A stretch of 64,000 nt of DNA from Arenibacter sp040216555 (lineage in GTDB: Bacteria > Bacteroidota > Bacteroidia > Flavobacteriales > Flavobacteriaceae), in the NCBI GenBank assembly GCA_040216555.1, contig JAVJOW010000039.1, positions 127,964 through 191,963 on the forward strand. The letters are read 5' to 3'. A program made the translations under genes and the position numbers. Under the pieces are notes generated by a model, which did not search any database, was not told where the DNA came from, and saw only the letters and a list, made by a program, of their open reading frames with translations. Of the stretch, positions 7,579 through 17,315 are shown in pieces. Within the stretch, counting starts at the first letter, position 1; each line of letters starts with the position of its first letter.

Positions 7579-10551
7579 TTAGAATGATACGTTTAAGCCA
7601 AAAAGCAATGTTCTTGGTGATGGGTATGTAAACCGGTCTATACCAAAAGTTTGGATACCGTCTATGGTACTACCTGTATTGATCTCTGGATCGAAGCCGG
7701 AATAATCGGTAATTACAAATAAGTTCTGCCCTGTTAATGTAAACCGGACGTTACTTACCAGGTCCCCAAACCCAAGTTTTTGCGGTTTTAAGTTATACCC
7801 TAGGGTAGCATTGTTCAAGCGTAGGAAACTACCATCCTCTAAATAGCGCGTAGACACCTCATTGGAGTTGCTATTGTCCTCGTTGGGAAATTCTACTGCA
7901 AAATCGGTAGTGTTCAAATTTCTACTCAACTGGCCTTTCGAAAATAGGGACATGGCCGTGTGGTTATAGATTTTATTGCCAGAAACCCCATTAAAGTTAA
8001 GACCAAGGTCAAAGTCTTTATAATTCAATTTAAAATAAAAAGCATAGATGAGATCTGGAAGGGCACTACCCACCACAATACGGTCGTTGTCCAAAATTTC
8101 TCCATCACCGTTAACATCCCTATACTGATTTAGGCCATCGGCACCTATACCCAGAAATTCTTTCATATAGAAGGCACCCACCGGTTCGTTGTTCAAATAC
8201 CCATTAATGGTGGCCCCTGTTTGTCCGGCTCCTTGTGCGGCACCAGTGGTAATTACCTCAAATTGGGAGTTCTCCACCCTATTTTCAGTGAAACTCATAT
8301 TACCTCCCAAATTCAACATAAAATCTTCCGCCAGCAATATTCTATAGTCCAAGGCAACTTCAAGTCCGGAATTTATGATTTCCATATCCGGAATATTGGT
8401 CCAGATTTTTGGAGTAGGCTGAATAGGGTCTATCCTATTGGCCAACAATACCACATCACTGGTAACCTTGTGAAAATAATCCAAGGTACCCGTCAACTTA
8501 CTGTTGAAGAGGCCAAAATCCAGTCCAATATTGGTCTGGGTAGAAACTTCCCATTTCAGGTCTGGATTCGCCGTTCGGGCGGGAACCGTGCCAAAAGGAT
8601 AATCATCTATACTACTTGCATTTGGATCAAGCGGGTAGGTATCATTATCCGCCTTACTGTCTATATAACTTGCCAGACTTACTTTATTGTCAATTCCTTC
8701 CTGGTTACCAGTTTGCCCCCAACTAGCACGAAGCTTTAAATTGTTGACAACATCGCTATCGGCCAATACATCTTCCTTACTAATATTCCAGCCCAAGGCA
8801 ACGGATGGAAAATATCCATATTTGTTATTGGCCCCAAATTTCGAAGATCCGTCGGCACGCATGGTAGCGGTCAACAAATATTTGTCCGCATAGCCATAAT
8901 TCAGCCTACCAAAGAACGACTGAAGTTCATTCTTATACGCATAACTGTTTAGGCTCGTAGGATTCTCTTGGCTACTGATCTGATCCTGAAATTTAGGATC
9001 TATATCGTTGGTAGCGAACCCTCTTAGATCAAATTGTTTTTGCTGAACATATATTTCCTGATAGGAGTGTCCTGCCAACAAGGTAAAATTATGAACATCC
9101 TCATTGTACGTATAGGTCAAGGTATTCTCTACCAAGGAGTTCCTATTATTGGTATAATACGAGCTAAGGGTACCTTCTACCAAACTTTCCAATAAGGGAT
9201 ACGGATTGGTCTGCACATCCCTATCGGTTGCGGAGTAATCCACCCCGAGATTGGCCCTATAGGTCAATCCTTTGAAAATTTCCAAAGAAGGGGCAATATT
9301 CGCCAAGATTCGGTGGCTGTTGGAAACATCACTATAAATTTGGTTACGGACAATGGGATTTAACCTGTCATCGAACAAGGTGGGCTCCCCATTGGTATAA
9401 ACGGGAATAGTCGGATTCAGTTGAAGCATATCCACTGTCATCCCTCCAATATCGGGCCTATCGTTCACCGTTCTGGAAGCCGTCAGATTTAAATCAACAT
9501 TAAAACGACCATCCAAAGCTTTTTGGGTTACATTGACCCTACCGGAGTATCTTTTTAAGGAACTTGTATTAAAAATCCCCTTTTGATCATCGACCCCGGT
9601 AGATACATAATAGGAAAATTTATCCGCTGCACCACCGCTCATGGCAAAGTTAACGTTTTTGGAAATGGCGGTTCTTGTTAATTCATCCTGCCAATCCGTA
9701 TCTGCCCCACCATCCAACAAAACTCCTCCTACAGCAGGAACCTGTTGTCTAAACTCACCAGCACTGAAGACGTCCATTTTATTGGCCAAGGTGGCCATTG
9801 CTGTGGAAATGGATAAATTCATCTCGGATTTGCCATCCCTACCTTTTTTAGTAGTAATGACAATAACTCCATTGGCGGCACGTGCACCATAAATTGCGGC
9901 GGCCGAAGCATCTTTCAGTACATCCATTGAAGCAATATCCTGAGGGTTGATGAAGTTTAACGGATTCGAGGCCACTCCAGTACCACTATTATCTATAACA
10001 AAACCATCAATAACAAAGAGTGGTGTGGTCCCAGACCGAAGACTTCCCAATCCACGGATAATAATATTCTGCGATGCCCCAGGCTCTCCGCTCACGGAAG
10101 TAACATTGACACCCGACACTTTACCCTGCAAAAGCTGACCGGGATTGGCCACTACTCCTTTATTAAAGTCTTCACTTTTAACGGAAGCGATAGATCCGGT
10201 TACATCGGATTTCTTTTGAACGCCGTAACCAACTACGACCACCTCGTCCAATAATGATGAGTCTTCCTGCAAGGCCACACTCACATTAGTTTGACCGTTA
10301 AGCGGAAACTCCTTCGTTGCATATCCTAAAAAGGATACAGCTAGAATAGCGCTCTCATCCGATACTTGTATGGTAAAATTCCCATCAAAATCGGTCGTAG
10401 TTCCATTAGAAGTTCCTTTTTCCAGCACTGTTGCACCGGGCAAGGGAACATTCTGTTCATCGGACACCGTACCGGTAACAGTGGTCTGCGCCCATGATGT
10501 CATAGATGTGCCTATCACAAAGACAAACATCAAAAATTTCAGTTTCTTCAT
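7579..10551 (-). CDS. SusC/RagA-family TonB-dependent outer-membrane transporter (inositol locus)
   Basis: A 990-residue TonB-dependent receptor of the SusC family. A signal peptide ends near residue 22 (SWAQ). A carboxypeptidase-regulatory-like domain follows (VTGTVSDEQNVPLPGATVLE, then TTDFDGNFTIQV). Next come the SusC motif DEVVVVGYGVQKKSDVTGSI near residue 101 and the plug domain (IRGLGSLRSGTTPLFVIDG, DASAAAIYGARAANGVI), then the 22-strand barrel ending in the aromatic C-terminus FGLNVSF. It forms an operon with the SusD gene. The operator at 10634-10649 lies 82 bp before the ATG. The substrate is inferred, from the shared operator, to be inositol-related. Confidence 0.93.
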   Translation of the reverse strand: MKKLKFLMFVFVIGTSMTSWAQTTVTGTVSDEQNVPLPGATVLEKGTSNGTTTDFDGNFTIQVSDESAILAVSFLGYATKEFPLNGQTNVSVALQEDSSLLDEVVVVGYGVQKKSDVTGSIASVKSEDFNKGVVANPGQLLQGKVSGVNVTSVSGEPGASQNIIIRGLGSLRSGTTPLFVIDGFVIDNSGTGVASNPLNFINPQDIASMDVLKDASAAAIYGARAANGVIVITTKKGRDGKSEMNLSISTAMATLANKMDVFSAGEFRQQVPAVGGVLLDGGADTDWQDELTRTAISKNVNFAMSGGAADKFSYYVSTGVDDQKGIFNTSSLKRYSGRVNVTQKALDGRFNVDLNLTASRTVNDRPDIGGMTVDMLQLNPTIPVYTNGEPTLFDDRLNPIVRNQIYSDVSNSHRILANIAPSLEIFKGLTYRANLGVDYSATDRDVQTNPYPLLESLVEGTLSSYYTNNRNSLVENTLTYTYNEDVHNFTLLAGHSYQEIYVQQKQFDLRGFATNDIDPKFQDQISSQENPTSLNSYAYKNELQSFFGRLNYGYADKYLLTATMRADGSSKFGANNKYGYFPSVALGWNISKEDVLADSDVVNNLKLRASWGQTGNQEGIDNKVSLASYIDSKADNDTYPLDPNASSIDDYPFGTVPARTANPDLKWEVSTQTNIGLDFGLFNSKLTGTLDYFHKVTSDVVLLANRIDPIQPTPKIWTNIPDMEIINSGLEVALDYRILLAEDFMLNLGGNMSFTENRVENSQFEVITTGAAQGAGQTGATINGYLNNEPVGAFYMKEFLGIGADGLNQYRDVNGDGEILDNDRIVVGSALPDLIYAFYFKLNYKDFDLGLNFNGVSGNKIYNHTAMSLFSKGQLSRNLNTTDFAVEFPNEDNSNSNEVSTRYLEDGSFLRLNNATLGYNLKPQKLGFGDLVSNVRFTLTGQNLFVITDYSGFDPEINTGSTIDGIQTFGIDRFTYPSPRTLLFGLNVSF

Positions 10552-10633
10552 ATTTTCACAGTTTAAATTAGTTTTGTCATAACCAAATTAACACTAATTT
10601 AACGATATCGGAATTTTAAGGGCTTTAAAAATT

Positions 10634-10649
10634 ATGCAAAGGTTTGCAT
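10634..10649. promoter_or_regulatory. LacI-type operator upstream of susC
   Basis: ATGCAAAGGTTTGCAT is identical over all 16 bases to the site upstream of iolJ. It lies 82 bp before the SusC start codon. A minus-strand TTAATTTG (10584-10591), close to the Bacteroidota -7 consensus TAnnTTTG, is centred 54 bp downstream of the operator centre, the same distance as at iolJ. Confidence 0.85.
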
Positions 10650-11351
10650 TTCTTTAGTTGGGCAGAAATTTCTTACGGACATATATCCCCTAGTCCAAAT
10701 ACCATTACCCAGGATTAAAGTCAGACAAATATGAGCTAGCTTTACATGTAAAAAGCAAGCGCAAAAACCAAGGATTTTAATGAAGAACTTCTACCCTTCA
10801 TCCCTAAAAAAAAATCACAAGAGTCCGTTATCAAAGACCTATAATTACGTTACCGATTAATCAACGCTTGGTTATTCTCGGCAAAACTATATAAATACAA
10901 GTAGGAAAATGAAGCAGTTTTATGATTTTACCTTGGCTTTACAGTTTAATAACAACGGCCTGGTTTTATTGCTCCTAAATTTTAAAAGAGAAACATATAT
11001 AGGTATAGACATTAAAGAATTTACCCAGTAATTGCGGTAAAATTTCTAAATTTTGCCACTTTTGGAATTATTCTACAACAGTTATGGTGCTGTTTTCCAA
11101 GCTAGTAGTTTGGTTGTTATCCTAGTGAGGTGACAAATACCCATATTTTTAACAGGGTAACCATAACTTAACATTATAGTACCATATTCAGGTTATTATG
11201 ATGAAGTGTAAAATCGCCAAATTTAATTTAGCGAGCAATCAAGGAATATTTCTATTAGGAATAAGGGCAAAAAAATTACCCCCTTTGGATCAGCGATAAT
11301 TTTTGCTGAAATACTATATAAACCCATTGAACTGTCTATAAAGACAAGTTT
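10650..11351. other. Long intergenic stretch without recognised gene
   Basis: About 700 bp of AT-rich DNA between the SusC promoter region and a small outer-membrane protein gene. No convincing ORF, RNA gene, repeat or terminator was seen on either strand. Confidence 0.5.
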
Positions 11352-11852
11352 TTAGAAATCAAAAGTATAGAGTACCCCAAGAGTAAGGGTAGACCAGGTT
11401 GCACCGTCCAATGCTATGCCGGTATAGGAGAAATTCACTTCTGTCTGGGCACCCATGAGGTAGCCTATTGTTGGCCTGTAATACAATCCACCATCATTAC
11501 CACTGTTTATACCTAGAGCCTGACCTACATCCCCCCCTATTGAGAACGAATTGGATGTCCAAAATCTAACAGAAGCTGCGAGCGGCATAAATTGAATGTT
11601 GGGCAAGTCTTCAGAAAAAAGTTCCCTATCATATTTTTCAGGAAATCCATTTACGAAACCTACCATTACCCCTAGGTCCACTATTTCGCTTAGACCCCAG
11701 CGATATCCTAGATCCACTCCCGCAACTAGGCTAAGTTGATCCTGGAATTCATCTAATGGCAAACCGCCATGGATTCCTAGTTTCATGCCTTGTTGGGCAT
11801 ACAAGCCTAGACTTAAAAGTGTAAAAACAAAGGTTGCAAGTACTTTTTTCAT
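11352..11852 (-). CDS. Small outer-membrane beta-barrel protein, unknown function
   Basis: A 166-residue protein with a clear Sec signal peptide (MKKVLATFVFTLLSLGLYAQ). It has repeated amphipathic beta stretches (GVDLGYRWGLSEIVDLGVMVG, PLAASVRFWTSNSFSIGGDVG, STLTLGVLYTFDF broken into strands) and a terminal Phe, the usual BAM-recognised end of a barrel strand. It resembles the small porin-like or OmpA-barrel proteins of Bacteroidota, but I recognise no specific family. It is a single gene, divergent from the sialic acid SusC gene, with no sign of belonging to either neighbouring catabolic locus. Outer-membrane location is an inference from signal peptide and strand pattern. Confidence 0.7.
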   Translation of the reverse strand: MKKVLATFVFTLLSLGLYAQQGMKLGIHGGLPLDEFQDQLSLVAGVDLGYRWGLSEIVDLGVMVGFVNGFPEKYDRELFSEDLPNIQFMPLAASVRFWTSNSFSIGGDVGQALGINSGNDGGLYYRPTIGYLMGAQTEVNFSYTGIALDGATWSTLTLGVLYTFDF

Positions 11853-12188
11853 AAATGTTGGTTTTTATTGGTCGGTATAAATCTAGGGGCTTCCTTAGAC
11901 CGGACCACATTTTTGTTGTAAAAGGGGCAAAAATGGTTGTGGAGACAGGAATTTTTAATACAACACCCCAGATCCATTAAAATATATCGGTATAAAAACC
12001 ATGTCTGCACGGTTGTATACCTTTTCTAAATATCTAATCCCCAATAAAATAACTTTCAAGCATAAATTCTCATTTCTTTCAATTAATAAATAAGCAAATA
12101 TTTATATTTATTTTGCATTTTATATTTTAAAATTAATTATAAGGCAAAATAAAAACCATAAAGTGTTAAAATCAAAAAATAATTAAAT
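11853..12188. other. Divergent intergenic region upstream of the sialic acid susC
   Basis: Very AT-rich spacer between two divergent genes. It must carry the promoter of the small barrel protein. No gene or strong repeat was seen; the GntR-type dyad follows immediately. Confidence 0.5.
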
Positions 12189-12205
12189 CTTATGTATAAC
12201 ATAAG
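12189..12205. promoter_or_regulatory. GntR/FCD-type operator upstream of the sialic acid susC
   Basis: CTTATGTATAACATAAG has perfect 7-bp arms around ATA and contains TGT-ATA-ACA, the FadR/NanR-like pattern TnGTnnnACnA. A -7-like TACCTTG begins at 12219, 22 bp after the dyad centre, so a bound regulator would overlap the -33 region. Three similar sites occur at 17286, 22491 and 23443. Confidence 0.8.
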
Positions 12206-12268
12206 TATATAAATTTTATACCTTGCCGCAAAATCTAACCGACATGTTAACTCAAACACAAATTATTT

Positions 12269-15200
12269 ATGAAACATTTTATTAAGCGGTTGAGGGGAAA
12301 TGGACCATCACCCAATTCAATTCACACAAAAAACCCGATCCTAAGCATCAGCTTGGTCTTTAGCTTATTCCTTTTCTTGCTAAGCAGTCCACTGTTGGCA
12401 CAACAAAAGGATATAGGCGGAACCATAACAGACGGTTCAGGACAACCATTGCCAGGGGCAAACGTATTGGTAAAAGGAACTACAACAGGTAGTCAGAGCG
12501 ACTTTGATGGGAACTTTACCATCCAAGCCGGTCCAGACGATGTATTGGTATTCAGCTATTTGGGATTTACATCCCAATCCATTACCGTAGGCGACCAATC
12601 TACCATAAATGCAGTCTTACAAGAAGACGCTGCCCTCCTGGACGAAGTTGTCGTTACCGGATACGGATCGCAAACCAGAGCCACCCTGACCACCTCGGTC
12701 TCCAAATTGGACACCCAAATCCTAGAAAACTCCACTAGATCCAACGCAGCAACCGCCTTACAAGGTACCATTGCCGGATTAAGGGTAACCAACACCACTG
12801 GTCAACCTGGAGCCACTCCGCAAATAGTTTTGCGTGGTGGTACCAACTTTGACGGTTCTGGGTCCCCATTAATTCTGATAGACGGTATACCAGGGAGTTT
12901 TTATGCCCTGAACTCTGACGATATTGAGTCAATTGAAGTTTTAAAAGATGCGGCGGCCACAGCTATATACGGTGCCAGGTCTGCCAATGGCGTAATATTG
13001 GTGACCACCAAGTCTGGCAAACCTGGCAAATCCTCAATCAACTATAAGTATAAATATAGTATGAACGAGGAAAGAAATGAACAAAAATATATTGGTGCGG
13101 CCGACTTTATAAATTACAACAGACAATCAATTGCTTGGTATCGAGAGGCTATCAACAACTCTGGATCTTTTGGCGCCTTCTTGGACGGGGCCAATAGTAT
13201 GGGAACAGGTGGAGATGCCATTAGTTCCCCTTTCACCACCCAATTATTAACCACCGATAATCAATATTTACTAAATCAACCAGGGTGGAACACTATCCCA
13301 GATATTTTGAATCCCAGTCAGGACATTTTGTTTTATGACAATAAGACTGTAGGCGATCGTATTTACCAAAATAGTGCCACCAAGGACCACTACTTATCTT
13401 TTGACGGTGGTAATGAAAAAGGTTCTTACTATTTAGGTTTAGGTCTTTTGGATAACGATGGCCTAATTCTTGGATCGGGCTTTAAAAGGTACTCAGGTAA
13501 ATTTACCGGATCCCATAGAATTACGGACAACCTAAAGGTTAACTCCAATGTATTGTACTCCCATTCCAACCTAAGCTTAAGTCCATTGGGTGGTGACGAC
13601 ACCGTATTTAGGAGATTTCAGAGCCAGGCCCCAACGTCCAGAACCTTTGACAATAATCCTGATGGTACCTGGTCCAACATATATGCAGTAGGACAAAACC
13701 AGGGATTTGGTAATCCTTTATACTATCAGGATAAATTCGTTAGAAAAAACTTGGAACAACGCTTATCCGCCTCGGTAGGTATCGACTGGAATATTTTGGA
13801 TAACCTGATACTCTCCATAGACGGAAGCCATTTTACCATCAACAATCACAACGAAAGCTTTAATAGAGCTTATAGGGTAGGAAGTACAACCGGCCCTTTA
13901 AGAACGGGCAGGGAAGCCTCGGTAAGTCTGGACAGAACCTTGAGAAACCAGCTGACCGGTACGTTAAACTACATCAAGAGTTTAGGCAGCCATAACTTTA
14001 ATGCCCTGATTGGGGCAGAATATTTCAAGGACAATTACTTTACCACATCTGCTGGAACTAGAAATTCCCCCACAGACCTGATAGAAACCTTGAATGCGGG
14101 AGCAGAAGCCAATGGCATACCTTCTAGTTTTGAAACTGAATATGTACTTGCCTCCGCTTTTGGAAGATTACTATATGATTATGACAACAGATACCTATTT
14201 GGATTTACCTTCAGAAATGACGGCTCCTCTAGGCTAGGGAATAACAAGAGCGACTTTTTCCCAGGAGTATCCCTGGGCTGGAACCTGCACAATGAGAATT
14301 TCTTTGCCAATTCCAATATAGGTAATACTATATCTAGGATAAAACCTAGATTGAGCTATGGTGTCAACGGTAATCAGGAAGTATTGAGCAATTATGGTGT
14401 ATTTGGGGCCTATGGTAGCCAAGGGGTATATAACGGACAAACCGGTTATGCCAATTCGGGATTGCCTACCTTGGATCTACAATGGGAAAAGTCAACCACC
14501 TTCAATGCCGGTTTGGACATCTCCTTCTTTAACAACCGACTTTCTTTCATTACAGATGTGTATTTCAGGGACATTAAAGACAAACTTGCCAATCTTACGC
14601 TACCCTACTACACTGGCTTTAGCAGTATATTGACGAACAATGGAACTATTAGAAACAAAGGTTTTGAACTGCAGGTCAATGGAGATATTATTCAAAACCA
14701 AAACCTTACTTGGAATGTTGGCGCCACCATTACTTCCAATAAAAATTACGTAGAGAAACTTCCAGAAAATGCCAACGATCTTAACAGACAGGACGGACAG
14801 TTGATCTGGAATGCCAAGACAGGGGAAGAAGTATGGGTAGGTGGTTTACAGGAAGGCCAGCGTGTTGGCAACAACCTGGTCATTGCTTATGAGCAGGAAG
14901 GTATCTATGCAACTCAGACCGATGCCGATGCCGATAGTAACATTCAAGATGATTTCTTGCCTGGTGACAAAAACACACATTTTGCAGGGGATGTAAAATG
15001 GAAGGACCAAAACGGCGATGGAATCATAAACAGCTTGGATAGAAAAGTAATAGGACGTACCACTCCAGATTTCTTGGGAGGTTTAACCACCAGTCTTAGA
15101 TACAAAAACTTTAATTTGTTCGTAAAGACCGATTTTGCCACTGGCCATTTGGTGTGGAACCATATCCGGAACAAAGGTTATGGACAGACCCAGGGTAACC

Positions 15201-15589
15201 TCAACCAACCTACCGAAGTCTTGGATTCATGGACACCGAGCAATACTGATACCGACTGGCCACGTTTTGTTTTCGTAAATGGAACCAAGAATGTTTGGAG
15301 AGGGAATGAAGGAGCAAACTCAGGGGATAGTTCCAGCCTTGTAAATGCAGGTAACAGCCAATTTTGGGAAAAAGGGGATTATTTGGCACTAAGGGAAGTA
15401 ACCTTCAGTTATGACGTACCCACTGAATATTTCAAGGATGTCATTAAAAGACTGAACATTTTTGTAACGGGAAGTAACCTACATTACTTCAAGAGCTTTA
15501 CTGGGGAAACACCGGAAATTGGCGGCGTTCAATATGGAGCATTTCCCGTTCCAAAGACCGTTACCATTGGATTAAACCTAACTTTTTAA
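12269..15589 (+). CDS. SusC/RagA-family TonB-dependent transporter (sialic acid locus)
   Basis: A 1106-residue SusC-type receptor. A long N-terminus with a hydrophobic signal segment ends in SSPLLAQQ near residue 46. The carboxypeptidase-like domain follows (GGTITDGSGQPLPGANVLVK), then the SusC box DEVVVTGYGSQTRATLTTSV, the plug (GSPLILIDGIPGSF, DAAATAIYGARSANGVILVT) and the barrel ending IGLNLTF. It overlaps nothing and lies 10 bp before its SusD partner. It starts 63 bp after the GntR-type dyad. With sialidase, lyase and epimerase downstream, the likely cargo is sialic acid or a sialylated oligosaccharide; this is context inference. The N-terminal 25 residues before the hydrophobic core are longer than usual, and no better internal Met was found. 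Confidence 0.93.
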   Translation: MKHFIKRLRGNGPSPNSIHTKNPILSISLVFSLFLFLLSSPLLAQQKDIGGTITDGSGQPLPGANVLVKGTTTGSQSDFDGNFTIQAGPDDVLVFSYLGFTSQSITVGDQSTINAVLQEDAALLDEVVVTGYGSQTRATLTTSVSKLDTQILENSTRSNAATALQGTIAGLRVTNTTGQPGATPQIVLRGGTNFDGSGSPLILIDGIPGSFYALNSDDIESIEVLKDAAATAIYGARSANGVILVTTKSGKPGKSSINYKYKYSMNEERNEQKYIGAADFINYNRQSIAWYREAINNSGSFGAFLDGANSMGTGGDAISSPFTTQLLTTDNQYLLNQPGWNTIPDILNPSQDILFYDNKTVGDRIYQNSATKDHYLSFDGGNEKGSYYLGLGLLDNDGLILGSGFKRYSGKFTGSHRITDNLKVNSNVLYSHSNLSLSPLGGDDTVFRRFQSQAPTSRTFDNNPDGTWSNIYAVGQNQGFGNPLYYQDKFVRKNLEQRLSASVGIDWNILDNLILSIDGSHFTINNHNESFNRAYRVGSTTGPLRTGREASVSLDRTLRNQLTGTLNYIKSLGSHNFNALIGAEYFKDNYFTTSAGTRNSPTDLIETLNAGAEANGIPSSFETEYVLASAFGRLLYDYDNRYLFGFTFRNDGSSRLGNNKSDFFPGVSLGWNLHNENFFANSNIGNTISRIKPRLSYGVNGNQEVLSNYGVFGAYGSQGVYNGQTGYANSGLPTLDLQWEKSTTFNAGLDISFFNNRLSFITDVYFRDIKDKLANLTLPYYTGFSSILTNNGTIRNKGFELQVNGDIIQNQNLTWNVGATITSNKNYVEKLPENANDLNRQDGQLIWNAKTGEEVWVGGLQEGQRVGNNLVIAYEQEGIYATQTDADADSNIQDDFLPGDKNTHFAGDVKWKDQNGDGIINSLDRKVIGRTTPDFLGGLTTSLRYKNFNLFVKTDFATGHLVWNHIRNKGYGQTQGNLNQPTEVLDSWTPSNTDTDWPRFVFVNGTKNVWRGNEGANSGDSSSLVNAGNSQFWEKGDYLALREVTFSYDVPTEYFKDVIKRLNIFVTGSNLHYFKSFTGETPEIGGVQYGAFPVPKTVTIGLNLTF

Positions 15590-15599
15590 AATTACCACC

Positions 15600-17105
15600 A
15601 TGAAGAAATATATTTCCATACTATTAATAGCCTTTACATTGGGTGCTTGCGAAAGTGAGTTGGAACTCACCAGCCCAAGTGAATTGACCACAGCCGGCTT
15701 TTGGGACACAGAAGAAGGAGTTAGAACCGCCCACACAGGCCTATATGCCAATTTAAGATCTTCTGCGGATGACTTATGGCTGTTAGGTGAAATAAGAAGC
15801 GATATCTGGGGAGGCAGAACCTTTGAATCGCCCAACAATGAATCCTTGATAAGATCGGACATCACTGTTGCCACGGCCCCTTTTGGCGGCTGGGCAGGTC
15901 TGTATACCAGAATACACCGCATCAACGATTTCCTGGCCAACGCGCCTGGTGTTAGTTTTGTAAACGAAGATGATAAAAATCATTTACTGGCACAAGCCTA
16001 CGGTTTAAGGGCTCTCTACTATTACACCCTTCTAAAGACTTGGGGAGGAGTCCCTATTATTTTGGAACCCATAACCGATGTGGATCCTGCCAGTTTGAGC
16101 AAAGCCAGAGCAACCGAAGCAGAGGTGATGACCCAGATCAAAGCCGATATAGAAACATCTTTGAGCACTTTTGGGTCAGCCAACAATTTCTGGGAAGGCA
16201 ATAGAAACTTTTGGTCCAAAGCTGCGACTTTAGCACTTAAGGGCGATATATACATTTGGTCAGGCAATCTAATGGGAGGTGGTGCTTCGGATTTTGAGAC
16301 TGCAAAATCAGCCCTACAGCAGGTTGCTTCCTTCGGGCTAGCCTTGGAGCCGAATATCTCCGATTTATGGGGTGTTGGGAATGAAGGAAATAGCGAGTTT
16401 ATTTTTGCCATACAGTACAAGCAGGATGAAGCTTCCAACTTTTACAATAGCCTTACTGGAAGAAGCACCGAAATTAACCCAACTTTTAAAGATAATGGTA
16501 GTTCCATGGGCGATTTTGTTATCGCCGGGGCCAACAGATATGGACAATCGGAAAAAACAATACTGTTGTTGGACGACAATGAAGACAGTCGAAAAGATGC
16601 CACTTTTATTAGATTGTATGTGGATGATAATGGTGGACTTGGATATCCGACCTATAATGAAACGGCCTACTTCGGTTCCGTATTCAATAAATTTTTGGGA
16701 CAGGTTATTGGGTCCGAGCGTATTTTTGAAAATGATGTTCCAGTGTACAGATATGCGGATGTAATCCTTTTATTGGCTGAAACCAAAAACCTATTGGGCG
16801 AGGATCCTTCAGGAGAAATCAACCAAATCCGCGAAAGGGCATATGGAGAAAATTATGTGCCTCTTATCCACGCCTACACCAATGGGTCACAAACGGAGAA
16901 CGCCAATGCCATCTTAGATGAGCGTTATAAGGAATTTATAGGTGAAGGCAAAAGATGGTGGGACCTAAGAAGAGCTGGGGACAGCTTTGTCTTTGACAAT
17001 GTGAGCTTCTTAAACCCTGGCGACGAGTTTAAATTGGTATTGCCCATTACAACTGATATGATCGGCAGAAACCCTTTGCTGGAACAAACACCAGGATATA
17101 ATTAA
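15600..17105 (+). CDS. SusD/RagB-family lipoprotein (sialic acid locus)
   Basis: A 501-residue SusD-like lipoprotein. The leader MKKYISILLIAFTLGAC places the lipidation Cys at 17. The family N-terminal pattern TTAGFWDTEEGVRTAHTGLY, the TPR-like ALRALYYYTLLKTWGGVPII region, and the C-terminal RYKEFIGEGKRWWDLRRAG ... LVLPITTDMIGRNPLLEQ motif are all present. It pairs with the SusC gene 10 bp upstream, and a strong terminator follows, so the pair forms its own transcript. By analogy with NanU of Bacteroides it would bind sialic acid at the cell surface, but sequence alone does not fix the ligand. Confidence 0.92.
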   Translation: MKKYISILLIAFTLGACESELELTSPSELTTAGFWDTEEGVRTAHTGLYANLRSSADDLWLLGEIRSDIWGGRTFESPNNESLIRSDITVATAPFGGWAGLYTRIHRINDFLANAPGVSFVNEDDKNHLLAQAYGLRALYYYTLLKTWGGVPIILEPITDVDPASLSKARATEAEVMTQIKADIETSLSTFGSANNFWEGNRNFWSKAATLALKGDIYIWSGNLMGGGASDFETAKSALQQVASFGLALEPNISDLWGVGNEGNSEFIFAIQYKQDEASNFYNSLTGRSTEINPTFKDNGSSMGDFVIAGANRYGQSEKTILLLDDNEDSRKDATFIRLYVDDNGGLGYPTYNETAYFGSVFNKFLGQVIGSERIFENDVPVYRYADVILLLAETKNLLGEDPSGEINQIRERAYGENYVPLIHAYTNGSQTENANAILDERYKEFIGEGKRWWDLRRAGDSFVFDNVSFLNPGDEFKLVLPITTDMIGRNPLLEQTPGYN

Positions 17106-17140
17106 AATATTGAGTTAGTTTAAATTGAGTTGTTTGCTAA

Positions 17141-17173
17141 AAAAAGGGTTCCATTTCTTTTGGAACCCTTTTT
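17141..17173 (+). terminator. Rho-independent terminator after the sialic acid susCD pair
   Basis: Perfect 13-bp stem AAAAAGGGTTCCA / TGGAACCCTTTTT around a 7-nt loop, ending in five T. It separates susCD from the nan genes, which have their own operator. Confidence 0.9.
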
Positions 17174-17285
17174 AAGCTTCATCCGCAAAATCGGGATAAT
17201 AAAATCAGGCGACCTATATTCATAATAGGAATTATTGTGATCTGATTAAATTATTTTGGGAGAATGAAATCTTTGTACGTAATTG

Positions 17286-17304
17286 TATTTTGTAATACAT
17301 AATA
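17286..17304. promoter_or_regulatory. GntR/FCD-type operator before nanA
   Basis: TATTTTGTAATACATAATA reads as TATT-n-TGT-nnn-ACA-n-AATA, a 19-bp dyad around TGTAATACA. It lies 11 bp before the nanA ATG. A -7-like AATCTTTG is at 17268-17275, which would put the dyad near or just after the transcription start, unlike the other three sites. Confidence 0.78.
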
Positions 17305-17315
17305 AAAGTAAATAT

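Noticed and set aside
8221..8739. 172-codon plus-strand frame inside the first susC
   Set aside because: It lies wholly antisense to a well-supported SusC gene and has no family motif or ribosome site.
12556..12932. Minus-strand frames within the sialic acid susC
   Set aside because: Antisense shadows of conserved plug and regulatory-domain coding sequence.
17283..17315. TTG start for nanA
   Set aside because: It would put the GntR-type dyad inside the coding region; ATG 17316 gives the usual NanA start.
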